In this document: one piece after another, positions 1 through 8,386 of the stretch
Numbering within the stretch: position 1 is the first letter of the stretch
Layout: each line of letters starts with the position of its first letter
Assembly (NCBI GenBank): GCA_000433355.1
Contig: FR893115.1
Location: forward strand, 4,278-16,472
DNA length: 12,195 bases
Origin: Alistipes sp. CAG:435
Lineage (GTDB): Bacteria > Bacteroidota > Bacteroidia > Bacteroidales > UBA932
Reading direction: 5' to 3'
The notes under the pieces: model-generated
Told to the model about the DNA's origin: nothing
Databases searched by the model: none
The model's input: only the letters and a program-made list of their open reading frames with translations
Program-made: the position numbers and the translations under genes

Positions 1-207
1 CTCAAGGAGGCTGTCAAGAATCAGAACATCTCTGACATCGACCGCTACACCGAGGAACTCACGAAGGCTTGGAACGCCGCTTCAGAGGACATGAACCGCG
101 CCGCCCAGGCCGGTGCCCAGCAGGGACCTCAGAACCCTTACGGCCCGCAGGCCGGTCCACAGGGTCCACAGAACGGCCCGGACGATCAAGGTCCTGACGA
201 GCAGTAA
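1..207 (+). CDS. dnaK: DnaK (Hsp70 chaperone), C-terminal end, partial
   Basis: Only the last 68 residues are in the window; the gene begins upstream. DnaK is the cytoplasmic ATP-dependent Hsp70 chaperone that works with DnaJ and GrpE. Frame 1 is open from base 1 to tandem stops (TAA TAA, 205-210). The first 38 or so residues match the end of the Bacteroidales DnaK helical lid as I remember it, where LKEA is followed by an acidic helix and an AW.AAS.(E/D)M motif; here AWNAASEDMNRAAQ. The rest is a low-complexity Q/G/P/N tail with repeated GPQ units. It ends in GPDDQGPDEQ, without the acidic FEEV(K/D)-type ending usual in bacterial DnaK. The identification rests on this short C-terminus only, since the ATPase and substrate-binding domains are out of view. 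The gene converges on the phosphodiesterase operon and shares a terminator with it. Confidence 0.8.
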   Translation, partial: LKEAVKNQNISDIDRYTEELTKAWNAASEDMNRAAQAGAQQGPQNPYGPQAGPQGPQNGPDDQGPDEQ

Positions 208-251
208 TAATGAATATGTCCGCTCATCAAATGGGGCGGATGACGATAAAG

Positions 252-286
252 AAAGAGGAACGACCGAAAGGCCGCTCCTCTTTTTT
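252..286. terminator. Rho-independent terminator, probably bidirectional
   Basis: An 8-bp arm (252-259, AAAGAGGA) pairs with 276-283 (TCCTCTTT). Inside it are two more 2-bp helices separated by A.C mismatches, closed by a GAAA tetraloop (266-269). On the + strand it runs into six T (281-286), ending dnaK. On the - strand the same stem is followed by a T-rich stretch (TCTTTCTTTA), so it can also end the operon that stops at 325. A second hairpin (219-225 with 234-240, loop 226-233) lies just upstream in the dnaK 3' UTR. Apart from these hairpins and a CTTCGACAGGCTCAG sequence at 299-313, I see nothing else in 208-324. Confidence 0.85.
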
Positions 287-324
287 GTTGGAATGTCGCT
301 TCGACAGGCTCAGCGGCACGAAAC

Positions 325-1221
325 CTACTTCCCCATCTTGGACAACAACTTCTTAGGGTAGTTGGTGCAGATGGCTTTCATCTTAGACGCATAGGCGATG
401 TAGTAATCCATCGTGACATCGTCATCGGCGTTGAACACGCTCACGTCCACACCGGCCTTGTTGAACTCCTCGATCGTGAGGTTTCCTCCACCCTGCTTCA
501 TGAACTCGGTGGAAAGGTTCGCCCATTTGTAGCCCCTCTGGGTGTACTCTGAGGCGGACTTGTTGGCCATCCAGCCGATGTTCGAGCCAACCGCGGTGGC
601 GTATGAATATGACGATGCCATCACGGTTGCGTTGGACGTGCAGATGAACTCAACGAAATTCTGTGCTTTCTTCTTCTTGATGATCTCGCAAGCCTTGCGG
701 CAGGCGTTGATCGGATACGCCGACATTCCGCTGATGTTCTTGATGTCCAGCCAGAGCCTTGTGCAGCTTCCTTCCTTCATGACTTCGTCCAGAAACATCT
801 CCAGATCAGGAACCGTCTCTCCGTTCGCCAGTTTTCCGGCCGCCCTGATCTGTTCCAAGGTGGCTTCCCATGGATGCAGTCCGTTGATCCTGTAGTCGCC
901 GTCAGCATGGGCGACGACTACTTTGTCATCTTTTGTACAGTAGATGTCACACTCTGAAGCGTAACATTTAAGGCTCATCGCATATTGCAACGAGGCGATG
1001 GAATTGTCGGGAAACGCTATGCCGGCTTCCGATGCTCCACCCCTGTGGGCTACGACGATATTGCCGCAGTCAGCAGGCTTGTCAGCGACCTCACCGGGCG
1101 TCTCACCAGGATCGTCAGGCCACACAGGCCCTGGATCCGGTTCGTCCTTGCTACATGATGACAGGCACAGGAGACTTGCCGCAAGAAATGACCAAATCAG
1201 TTTTATTGATTTAATTCTCAT
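325..1221 (-). CDS. Glycerophosphodiester phosphodiesterase family lipoprotein
   Basis: 298 aa. It is predicted to hydrolyse glycerophosphodiesters to glycerol-3-phosphate and an alcohol. A hydrophobic leader and lipobox (LSSC, Cys23) show a lipoprotein, followed by an acidic Pro/Gly linker (about 24-50). The GDPD TIM-barrel core runs from about 55 to the end. It has His59-Arg60 (AHRGG), Glu90 and Asp92 (ASECDIY, the metal pair), His105 (VVAHAD), an LDIK motif at 158-161 and a C-terminal TNYP motif. The two catalytic His and two metal ligands match the GlpQ/GDPD pattern. Two positions differ conservatively: PDNS where PENT is usual, and Asp159 where EIK normally supplies a Glu ligand. It is the last gene of the SusCD operon, 15 bp after the upstream gene, and the only recognisable enzyme there, so it is the best clue to the substrate. 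The precise substrate is unknown. Confidence 0.88.
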   Translation of the reverse strand: MRIKSIKLIWSFLAASLLCLSSCSKDEPDPGPVWPDDPGETPGEVADKPADCGNIVVAHRGGASEAGIAFPDNSIASLQYAMSLKCYASECDIYCTKDDKVVVAHADGDYRINGLHPWEATLEQIRAAGKLANGETVPDLEMFLDEVMKEGSCTRLWLDIKNISGMSAYPINACRKACEIIKKKKAQNFVEFICTSNATVMASSYSYATAVGSNIGWMANKSASEYTQRGYKWANLSTEFMKQGGGNLTIEEFNKAGVDVSVFNADDDVTMDYYIAYASKMKAICTNYPKKLLSKMGK

Positions 1222-1236
1222 ATTCTTGATCTTTGA

Positions 1237-3297
1237 TTATTTGTAGTTCTTGACACAGCGGAACGGCATGATGGCCTGGCCGTTGTCGATGTTTGTCATC
1301 TCGGCATAGGTCACAGTGTTGTCCAGGATCACATTGATTCTGTAAAGAGCCTTGTCCGAGAAGAACAGAGGTACCCACACTTGTGCCCTGACACCGTAGC
1401 ACTGGTAGCCCTGGGTCATGTAGCGCCAACCGAGCGGGAAGTACTCGAATCCGAACTCGTCGGCTCCGTCTGACACCGCCGCTGACCACCAGGTCTTGTT
1501 CCTGAGCCATGCGGCGAGGTTGCCGATACCTCTTGGTGAGACCGGATTGTTGTTGACGGCTGTGCCCGAGGCTGTTGTGAACTGTTTGTAGGTGATCTGA
1601 TCCTCTCTCAGAGGATAAGAGTGTCCGGCTGACGCCTTGCTTGCGGCGTATGCCAGGTCAAGCCAGTCGGAGGCGTTGGCGATGTGCCAACCGTAAGGAC
1701 ATATTCCTTGAATCTGCATCTTGAGGGTCGGGTGGTTCTTCTCGTCGGTGGTGTTGTCGCCGCTGAATGTGTCCGCCGACTTGTTGTCGAGGTACTCGAT
1801 CGTGTAGTTGTCTCCTACCGCGTCGGTGATCTCGCTGCCGGCGGTCCATCCCTTAGGCACCACCTCTTTACGGGCGAAGCCGATGCCGTTGGTCGGGACG
1901 CCTGTCACGATTTCGGAGAACGCATAGATTCGGCCGCGCTCATCGCTTCCTTCGAGTTGTCCTCCTATCTCGGTGCATTCGTAGGCCATGTTCAGTTTCG
2001 GATCATCCCAGGATGAAGGGAATGCGCTCGCACTGTAACCACCTGTGCCTTTCGCTCCGACACCTGTAGCGGACGGAATCATAGGAGAGCCGAGTCTCGG
2101 CTTGATGTCGCCACCGTTCCAACGCATGTTCTCGACCATCCAGACCTTCATGGAACCGTCTCTGGCAATGAAGGCCTTTGTCTTGTACTTGGACACTTCG
2201 GAGTCCGGCATGCTGTTCAGCGTTGATATTCTGCTCCAATTCCATGTCTTCTCGTTGAAGTTCACCACCAGGGAGCGCAGACCGTCCACATCGATTTCCG
2301 GGCCCTCCGGCATAGCGGACGCGGCGGATTCGATCGTGGTGACAGAACCATCCTTCGCAAGCGCGTAGCAAGGGTATGACAGCACACGTGAATCCTGATT
2401 GAACATCACGGTGTTGGCCCCGGCCTTTGCGTTCATGAAGTAGGCTTTGACGCTGTAGATGTCCTCGCTTTCCTTTGTCATCTGCAAGGCCTTGTCGATC
2501 TCAAGGCCGGCGGCCGATGAACCGTACATGAAGTAATATATGTCTGCCGCGAGCTGTGTCACAGGCACATCCACGGATGCCATGCTGGTCTCTGCCGAAC
2601 CTACGGTGATGTGGAGCACGGCCTTGCGGACATTGACATGGTCGTTCCATCCGGAAGCGATCAATTTGACGGAGCCAGCTTCGGTGGCCTCGCAGGACAG
2701 CCAGTCCTTGCTCTCACCTTCGTAGTCCACGGTGAATGAATATGCGTCCCCCATGTTGGTCGTGTAGCTGATTGTCTGCTCACCTCCTTCGGCGAAGAAC
2801 TCAACATCTTTCGTGTCAGTGGACACGGCGGCGTCAGCCTTCTCGCCTTTCTGGGTGAACTCGAAAGCGCGCTCGGTTCCGTCGGCTGCCTTGATTGTCA
2901 ACGAGAATGACCTCTTATATTCAGGATTGGCCTTCATCTTGACCATCAATCCTTTCCCTGTGTAGGTCCTGGAATCACCTTCGTAAGTTCCGATGAAGTC
3001 CTCGGAGACATCCGTGACACTCACCTCGGCGCATTGCTTCGGATCATCAAGGGAATAGTCCCAACCGATGCCGTTGATCTTGTCGCCTTGCACGATTGTG
3101 ACGATGGCGCGGTAAGCGTCCTCGCCGTCCTCGGTGTTACCGCTGGCGGTGAACACAGGAATATCCTTGGACAACGCGATTCTTGTGGCGGAATCTATCT
3201 CGGACGGGTCTGTCTTTTCCGCGCAACCTGACAACGCGAGCATTGAAAGAGCGGCGGCGTACATGAATATATTCTTGAATCTCATGATAATAGTCAT
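1237..3297 (-). CDS. BACON and FISUMP domain surface lipoprotein (SusE position)
   Basis: 686 aa, probably a surface substrate-binding lipoprotein working with SusCD. The leader ends in a lipobox (LSGC, Cys25). Met5 (3285) gives a more typical leader than Met1 and may be the true start. Two BACON-like beta-sandwich repeats follow (about 35-155 and 160-252), each ending in a phrase like FTQKG or VTQLA. The middle (about 253-370) resembles SusE-type binding modules only loosely. The C-terminal third has the marks of the FISUMP domain (Fibrobacter succinogenes major paralogous domain): KVWMVENMRW at about 384-393, CPYGWH at 533-538, a WWSAA motif and a closing MPFRCVK. No catalytic motif was recognised. 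It lies 13 bp after susD and 15 bp before the phosphodiesterase gene, the usual place for an auxiliary binding lipoprotein. The ligand cannot be read from the sequence. Confidence 0.82.
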   Translation of the reverse strand: MTIIMRFKNIFMYAAALSMLALSGCAEKTDPSEIDSATRIALSKDIPVFTASGNTEDGEDAYRAIVTIVQGDKINGIGWDYSLDDPKQCAEVSVTDVSEDFIGTYEGDSRTYTGKGLMVKMKANPEYKRSFSLTIKAADGTERAFEFTQKGEKADAAVSTDTKDVEFFAEGGEQTISYTTNMGDAYSFTVDYEGESKDWLSCEATEAGSVKLIASGWNDHVNVRKAVLHITVGSAETSMASVDVPVTQLAADIYYFMYGSSAAGLEIDKALQMTKESEDIYSVKAYFMNAKAGANTVMFNQDSRVLSYPCYALAKDGSVTTIESAASAMPEGPEIDVDGLRSLVVNFNEKTWNWSRISTLNSMPDSEVSKYKTKAFIARDGSMKVWMVENMRWNGGDIKPRLGSPMIPSATGVGAKGTGGYSASAFPSSWDDPKLNMAYECTEIGGQLEGSDERGRIYAFSEIVTGVPTNGIGFARKEVVPKGWTAGSEITDAVGDNYTIEYLDNKSADTFSGDNTTDEKNHPTLKMQIQGICPYGWHIANASDWLDLAYAASKASAGHSYPLREDQITYKQFTTASGTAVNNNPVSPRGIGNLAAWLRNKTWWSAAVSDGADEFGFEYFPLGWRYMTQGYQCYGVRAQVWVPLFFSDKALYRINVILDNTVTYAEMTNIDNGQAIMPFRCVKNYK

Positions 3298-3310
3298 TTA
3301 AGTAAGATCA

Positions 3311-4804
3311 TTAGTCCCATCCTTCCGTCTGGGTCAGTTTATGGTTCTTGTTCCTTGCGGACTTGGAGATAGGCCAGAGCAGGATGTTCGGATTCTTCTG
3401 CTTCTTGGCGAGTAGCTCCGGGTTGTAGTCCCAGATCTTGTCCAGACGGATGAGCGGCCACCAGATGACGCCTTCGGCAGGGAACTCGAGGAAATATTCA
3501 TTGACAAGTGCCTCCAGGACGGCGTCCCTTGTGGCGGTCTTGTAGAAGTCCTCGATTCCGTAGGCCCTTTTAGCGATGATGTTCAGAGAGGCCAGAGCTC
3601 CGGCATAGTCCTTCTTGTAGTACTTCAGTTCCGCGTCCATCATCACAGCGTAGGCGTAGCGGTAGTAAAGAAGGTCGCAGTCGTTGATCACGGGCTGCTT
3701 TGACATGTCTCCGAGGAACTTGTTCGGCCAGGTAAGGGTCTGTCCTGAGGCACCGTAGGCCCCTTCGCCGAGGTTGCATTCCACTCTGGAGTCGTTGTGG
3801 TCGGCCTTGCTCTTGTTCAGCACATCGATGAACTCCTGCGAGTAGCACCACCACTGTGTTGAGCTCACCGGTACCGGTTTGTTCCTGTACTGCGCGGCTA
3901 TGAGGTTAGTCGGGTGGTAGAAATAGCTGTAGTAACCGCCGGTGATCTTCTCCTTCTGGTCGTTCAGGAGGGCGAAGACAACCTCAGAGTTGCATTTGTG
4001 ATCGCGGCTGAACACCTCTGAATATTTTGGAAGAAGCTTTCCTGAGGAGATCCCGATCGCTGACAGAGCCTCCGCGGCAAGGTTCAGGTACGAATCCCCA
4101 CCGTCCTGTGTCGTGTACATCCAAAGCCCGTACTCGGCTTTAAGCATGTTCACAGCGTCGGCTGTAGCGAAGTATTTGTCTCCTCCGAGGTAGGCGGAGT
4201 TGGCCGCCGCTGTCTCGATGTCCCTGCCGATCTGGGCATAGACATCAGCCTTAGGGGCGCGCTCCGGGTAGGTCTCCGGCTGGTTCACGGACTCGATAGG
4301 CACGAGGTTCAGCGGAACGTCTCCCCACAGTCTGGCTGCCCAGAAGTAGCAATATGCCCTTGCGAACGCAGCCTGGCCGATCGCGAATCCTTTCTCGGAT
4401 TCGGTCATGTCAACCTTGTCGGCGTACTTGAGCACGGCATTGGCCTGGTCGATGGTGGTGTAAAGTCCTGACCAGGCGGTCGATCTCGTGGAGGCGTTCA
4501 TCGTGCTGGTGCGCACGGAGATCATGTCGTTGTCCTGAACCCTGGATTCAAGGCTTGGACCCCACATATAGTTGCCGACACGTGCCTCGCCCCAGTAGAA
4601 GACGTTGATGTAGCCGTCAACGAAATTGGAACGCATGCGCTCGTAGATCCCGTAGGTGGACTGGATGACATCTGTTGATGTCGTCCACATGTTGCTGGCG
4701 GACAGCTTGTTGTCCTGCATCACATCAAGATCCCCGTTGCAGGACATCATCGATGTGGCGGCCGAGATCATCAGAATATATTTCAGAATGCTCTTGTGTT
4801 TCAT
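3311..4804 (-). CDS. SusD/RagB family outer-membrane nutrient-binding lipoprotein
   Basis: 497 aa, a usual SusD length. SusD proteins form the lid over the SusC barrel and bind substrate at the cell surface. The leader ends in MMSC (Cys22), a lipobox. The N-terminal part has the conserved start seen in the family (DNKLSASNMWTT) and a helical repeat region with SGLYTTIDQANAVL. FARAYCYFWAARLWGDVPL at about 147-165 is the strongly conserved TPR-like segment. The C-terminus (LLWPISKSARNKNHKLTQTEGWD) matches the family ending LWPI-P....NP.LTQN.GY. It starts 2 bp after the SusC stop, so the two are almost certainly translated from one message. The family is certain; the ligand is not known. Confidence 0.96.
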   Translation of the reverse strand: MKHKSILKYILMISAATSMMSCNGDLDVMQDNKLSASNMWTTSTDVIQSTYGIYERMRSNFVDGYINVFYWGEARVGNYMWGPSLESRVQDNDMISVRTSTMNASTRSTAWSGLYTTIDQANAVLKYADKVDMTESEKGFAIGQAAFARAYCYFWAARLWGDVPLNLVPIESVNQPETYPERAPKADVYAQIGRDIETAAANSAYLGGDKYFATADAVNMLKAEYGLWMYTTQDGGDSYLNLAAEALSAIGISSGKLLPKYSEVFSRDHKCNSEVVFALLNDQKEKITGGYYSYFYHPTNLIAAQYRNKPVPVSSTQWWCYSQEFIDVLNKSKADHNDSRVECNLGEGAYGASGQTLTWPNKFLGDMSKQPVINDCDLLYYRYAYAVMMDAELKYYKKDYAGALASLNIIAKRAYGIEDFYKTATRDAVLEALVNEYFLEFPAEGVIWWPLIRLDKIWDYNPELLAKKQKNPNILLWPISKSARNKNHKLTQTEGWD

Positions 4805-4806
4805 AA

Positions 4807-7800
4807 TTAGAAGGTAATCTTGACATTGAACAATATCTTTCTCGCCGCCGGAGCGATGCTTGAGTTGGCGGACGCACCGGTGGACACAGATGAGTACATC
4901 GAGTCTCCCGATCCGGTTCCCATGCCGGTCTCAGGGCTGATCGAGCCGGAGACACCTGTCCAGTAGTAAAGCGTGTTGCCGGTGATCCCGACAGTCAACT
5001 TCTTGATCCACATATTCTTGACCCATCTCTCCGGGAAGTCGTAGTAGAGGGAGACATCGCGCAGACACAGGTAGTCGGCTTTCTCGACGTTGAAGTCGGA
5101 GGCACGGGAGAAGTTCCTGTTGCCATAGTCAGGGTCGTTCGGGAAGAATCTCGCGTACTTGGCGTTGTCGTCTCCTGGGTAGCGCCAGCAATCATAGACC
5201 ATCTTGTCCAGATTGGAGTTGCAGTTGCCCAAAGTGCTCTGGAAGAAACGTGATTTCATGTAGTTGTAGATCGAATGACCGAGGGCGTAGTCAAGGTAGA
5301 ACGAGAATGACAGGTTCTTGTACTTGAATGTGTTCATGATTCCGCCGATTGAGTGAGGCATCACGTTTCCGAGGCAGTACATGTCCTCCTGGTCGATCTG
5401 CTCCCTGCCGTCGGCCGTCTTCTTGGAGCCAGGACGGTTGCACCACTCGTAGTCACCGGCGTCCTTGCGTCCCTGGATGGACAGGCCGTCGGACCTGCGG
5501 TAGCCGTGCGACTGGCTGTCGTACAATGCGGCCGCGGCCTCGGCGTCATTCTGGAGAATATGTGAGATCTTATAGCCCCAGATGCGTCCGAGAGGCTCTC
5601 CGACAGCCGTGCCGCCGAAGCGCTCGCCGCTCTCTGACATGGTGTAGCCACCGATTCTCCAGGCGTCCTTGCCGTTGAGGTCGGTGTACTTGTACTCGTC
5701 CGGAAGCGACAGCACCTTGTTCTTGTTGAATGAATATGTAAGGCCGGTGCTCCAAGTGAAATTCTTGGTCTGGATGTTGACAGAGTTCAGTTCGATCTCG
5801 AATCCGTAGAACCTTGCGCTTCCGACGTTCGCCTTCACGGAGCCGAGGGATCCTGTGTCTGGAAGGGTGATGCTGAAGAGCATGTCGTCCGTCCTCTTGT
5901 TGTAGTAGTCCATCACGAGACGGAGACGGTCGTTGAAGAATCCGAGGTCAAGACCAAGGTCCAACTGGGTTGTGGTCTCCCATTTCATGTCTTTGTTCTG
6001 CATCGTGGAAGGCAGAAGGGTTGACTGCCCGCCATACAGAGACGAAGAGAACGCTCCGTAGGTGTCGTAGAGCCCGATTCCGTTGTTACCGGTCTGGCCG
6101 TAGGACGCGCGGAACTTGAATGTGTTCATCACGCTTTTGTCCACATCCCAGTACGGCTCCTCGGAGATGATCCATGCCAGCGATCCGGCCGGGAAGAATC
6201 CCCATCTGTTGCCCTCGGCGAACTTGGAGGAACCATCAGTCCTGACCGTGGCCGAGAGAATGTACCTGTTGTCGTAGTTGTAGTTGACACGTCCGAAGTA
6301 CGAGATGAGCACTTGCTTGGTGTCCTGGTTGGAGGCCGTGAAGTTGACTCCGGAATCCAGGATCGGAACCTTGTCGGAGACTGAGCCGGTGGCGTTGGCG
6401 GTAAGATACCAGTACCTCCATGACATATAGTCGTAGCCGGCGGTGGCGCTGATGTTATGCTTGCCGAACTCCTTGTCGTAACCCAGGTAGGCGGTGAAGG
6501 AATCCTTCAGCGTCTCTGTCCTGGTCTCTGTTGTGGAACGGTCCGTGGAGATGTAGTTCATCGTGTTGCCGACCTGGCCGTAGGCGTAGTAGCTTCCACG
6601 GTAATTGTCGTCGAACACGGCGTACTGGGCTGTGGCCTTGAGGCCGTCGAAAATGCTCCACACGAGCTTGAAGTTGCCACCGAAGCGGTTCTGGGCCATC
6701 TCCCTGTCATAGAAAGCATCGTAGAATGACGCTGACTGCTGGTTCTTGTTGCTTCCGCCTGTCACCCATCTTCCGTCCTCGTAGAACTCCTTGTTCACAG
6801 GGCTCATCATGAGGCCTCGTCCGATGGCGTTGAAATAGTTGCCGGTCAGCGGGTTCTTCACTGACCTTGAGAAGTCGAAAGTCGTTGACGCCTCCAGGTT
6901 CCTGGTGATGTTGAAGGACGTGTTGCCGTGCATAGTGAACAACTTGTAGCCGCTCATGGCCACCATGCCGTCATCCTGAAGGTAACTTACCGAGGCGGCG
7001 TACTTCATGTTTTGTGAACCGCCGTTCACTCCGACATATTCCTTGTGCCATAGCGCGTTGGTGAACCACTGGCTCTGCCAGTCGGTGTCGGTGAATGTCA
7101 GCACCTTCTTCGGATTGATCGGGTCGTACATCCACTGCCAGCCGGACTGCAGCTCCTCGCCTTTCTCCATGTATCTGGTTGTGTAGATGTCCGTGCTCTT
7201 GTTGCCTGTTCCCGCGGCGTTGGCTCCGTCCAGAATCAACTGGCCGTTAGGGCCTTGCGCGATCGCGGGACGGACAAATGACAGGAACTCCTTGGCGTTC
7301 ATCAGATCCCATCCGCGGGAAGGGGAGGACCAGCCGACCTGCGCGTCGAAAGTGATCCGTGGCTTCTCCCATGAATTGCCTTTCCTGGTCGTCACGAGAA
7401 TCACACCATTGGAGGCGCGGGCTCCGTAGATGCCGGCCGAGGCTGCGTCCTTCAAGACCTCGATGGACTCTATGTCGTTCGGGTTGAGGTCGTCCATGTC
7501 CCTGGTCACGCCGTCCACGATGACGATAGGGTCGTTGCTCAAGGTGATCGAGGAACCTCCACGGATCAGAAAGCGTGGCGCATTTCCAGAGACCGTGTTG
7601 TTCGTGGCCACCCTGAGGCCGGTCACCTTTCCTTTGAGAGCGTCGCCGACGGAGGAGACAGGTGCGGCGTAGATGCTGTTGCCGTCCACCTTGGAGATGG
7701 CTGTGGTCAAGGTTTTTCTGGATTGGGTACCGTAGCCGACGACCACGACGTCATCCAGCACGTTGGCGTCCTCGGAGATCATCACATCGATCACCCCGCG

Positions 7801-8358
7801 TCCGTTGACCTTCTCATCGTGATTCTTGAAACCGATGAATGAATATTCCAGGACATCGTCGGCGTTGACTTCGATGGAGTACTTTCCGTCAAGGTTGGTG
7901 TTCGTGCCGATCGTCGTGCCTTTGACGAGGACACCGGCTCCGGCCAACGGCTCTCCCGAAGAGTCCTTCACCGTTCCTGTCACCTTGATGACATTTCCCT
8001 GTTTGGCCGCCGGCTGCTCGTAGGTCAGCACGACCGTGCTGTTTGTCATCTTGTAGCGGAATCCGGACACCTGATGTCCGAAAACGTCATCCAGGATGGA
8101 CGCCAGAGACTCGTTCCTGGCGTTGATGCTGATGTCTCCCATCTCTTTCCGAGCCAAGGCTGACTCGTAGGAGAACAGGATTCCAGTCTTCTTCGTGAAC
8201 TCTTCGGTGAAGGACTTCACAGTGGCGGACTTTACCGTCAGACTGAAACTGTAGGTCTTCCCGGTGTTTGTCTGGGCCACCGAACCCGGCGCGAGGCCGA
8301 AGAACGTGGCCAGAACCACCGCAAGGACACCCAGTCTTAAATAGATTGATTGTCTCAT
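4807..8358 (-). CDS. SusC/RagA family TonB-dependent transporter with STN signalling domain
   Basis: 1183 aa outer-membrane importer powered by TonB-ExbBD. A signal peptide ends near Ala28 (SVAQ). A secretin/TonB short N-terminal (STN) domain covers about 37-115. It is followed by a carboxypeptidase-regulatory-like beta-sandwich (about 125-205, VTGTVKDSSGEPLAGAGVLVKGT). Next come the TonB-box-like DDVVVVGYGTQ and a plug (about 215-330), with the SusC signature LKDAASAGIYGARASNGVIL. The remaining ~850 residues are the beta-barrel, ending in a terminal Phe (NVKITF) as expected for BAM-dependent insertion. The STN extension is the part that contacts FecR in regulated transporters, and fecR lies 28 bp upstream. 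Transport and induction are therefore probably coupled. Substrate is inferred only from the downstream phosphodiesterase. Confidence 0.96.
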   Translation of the reverse strand: MRQSIYLRLGVLAVVLATFFGLAPGSVAQTNTGKTYSFSLTVKSATVKSFTEEFTKKTGILFSYESALARKEMGDISINARNESLASILDDVFGHQVSGFRYKMTNSTVVLTYEQPAAKQGNVIKVTGTVKDSSGEPLAGAGVLVKGTTIGTNTNLDGKYSIEVNADDVLEYSFIGFKNHDEKVNGRGVIDVMISEDANVLDDVVVVGYGTQSRKTLTTAISKVDGNSIYAAPVSSVGDALKGKVTGLRVATNNTVSGNAPRFLIRGGSSITLSNDPIVIVDGVTRDMDDLNPNDIESIEVLKDAASAGIYGARASNGVILVTTRKGNSWEKPRITFDAQVGWSSPSRGWDLMNAKEFLSFVRPAIAQGPNGQLILDGANAAGTGNKSTDIYTTRYMEKGEELQSGWQWMYDPINPKKVLTFTDTDWQSQWFTNALWHKEYVGVNGGSQNMKYAASVSYLQDDGMVAMSGYKLFTMHGNTSFNITRNLEASTTFDFSRSVKNPLTGNYFNAIGRGLMMSPVNKEFYEDGRWVTGGSNKNQQSASFYDAFYDREMAQNRFGGNFKLVWSIFDGLKATAQYAVFDDNYRGSYYAYGQVGNTMNYISTDRSTTETRTETLKDSFTAYLGYDKEFGKHNISATAGYDYMSWRYWYLTANATGSVSDKVPILDSGVNFTASNQDTKQVLISYFGRVNYNYDNRYILSATVRTDGSSKFAEGNRWGFFPAGSLAWIISEEPYWDVDKSVMNTFKFRASYGQTGNNGIGLYDTYGAFSSSLYGGQSTLLPSTMQNKDMKWETTTQLDLGLDLGFFNDRLRLVMDYYNKRTDDMLFSITLPDTGSLGSVKANVGSARFYGFEIELNSVNIQTKNFTWSTGLTYSFNKNKVLSLPDEYKYTDLNGKDAWRIGGYTMSESGERFGGTAVGEPLGRIWGYKISHILQNDAEAAAALYDSQSHGYRRSDGLSIQGRKDAGDYEWCNRPGSKKTADGREQIDQEDMYCLGNVMPHSIGGIMNTFKYKNLSFSFYLDYALGHSIYNYMKSRFFQSTLGNCNSNLDKMVYDCWRYPGDDNAKYARFFPNDPDYGNRNFSRASDFNVEKADYLCLRDVSLYYDFPERWVKNMWIKKLTVGITGNTLYYWTGVSGSISPETGMGTGSGDSMYSSVSTGASANSSIAPAARKILFNVKITF

Positions 8359-8386
8359 GTTTTTGAGTAGTTATTATGTTTGGTAC

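Noticed and set aside
113..361. 82-aa open frame crossing the dnaK stop and the terminator
   Set aside because: It overlaps dnaK in another frame, runs through the terminator hairpin and into the end of the phosphodiesterase gene; it has no recognisable protein features.
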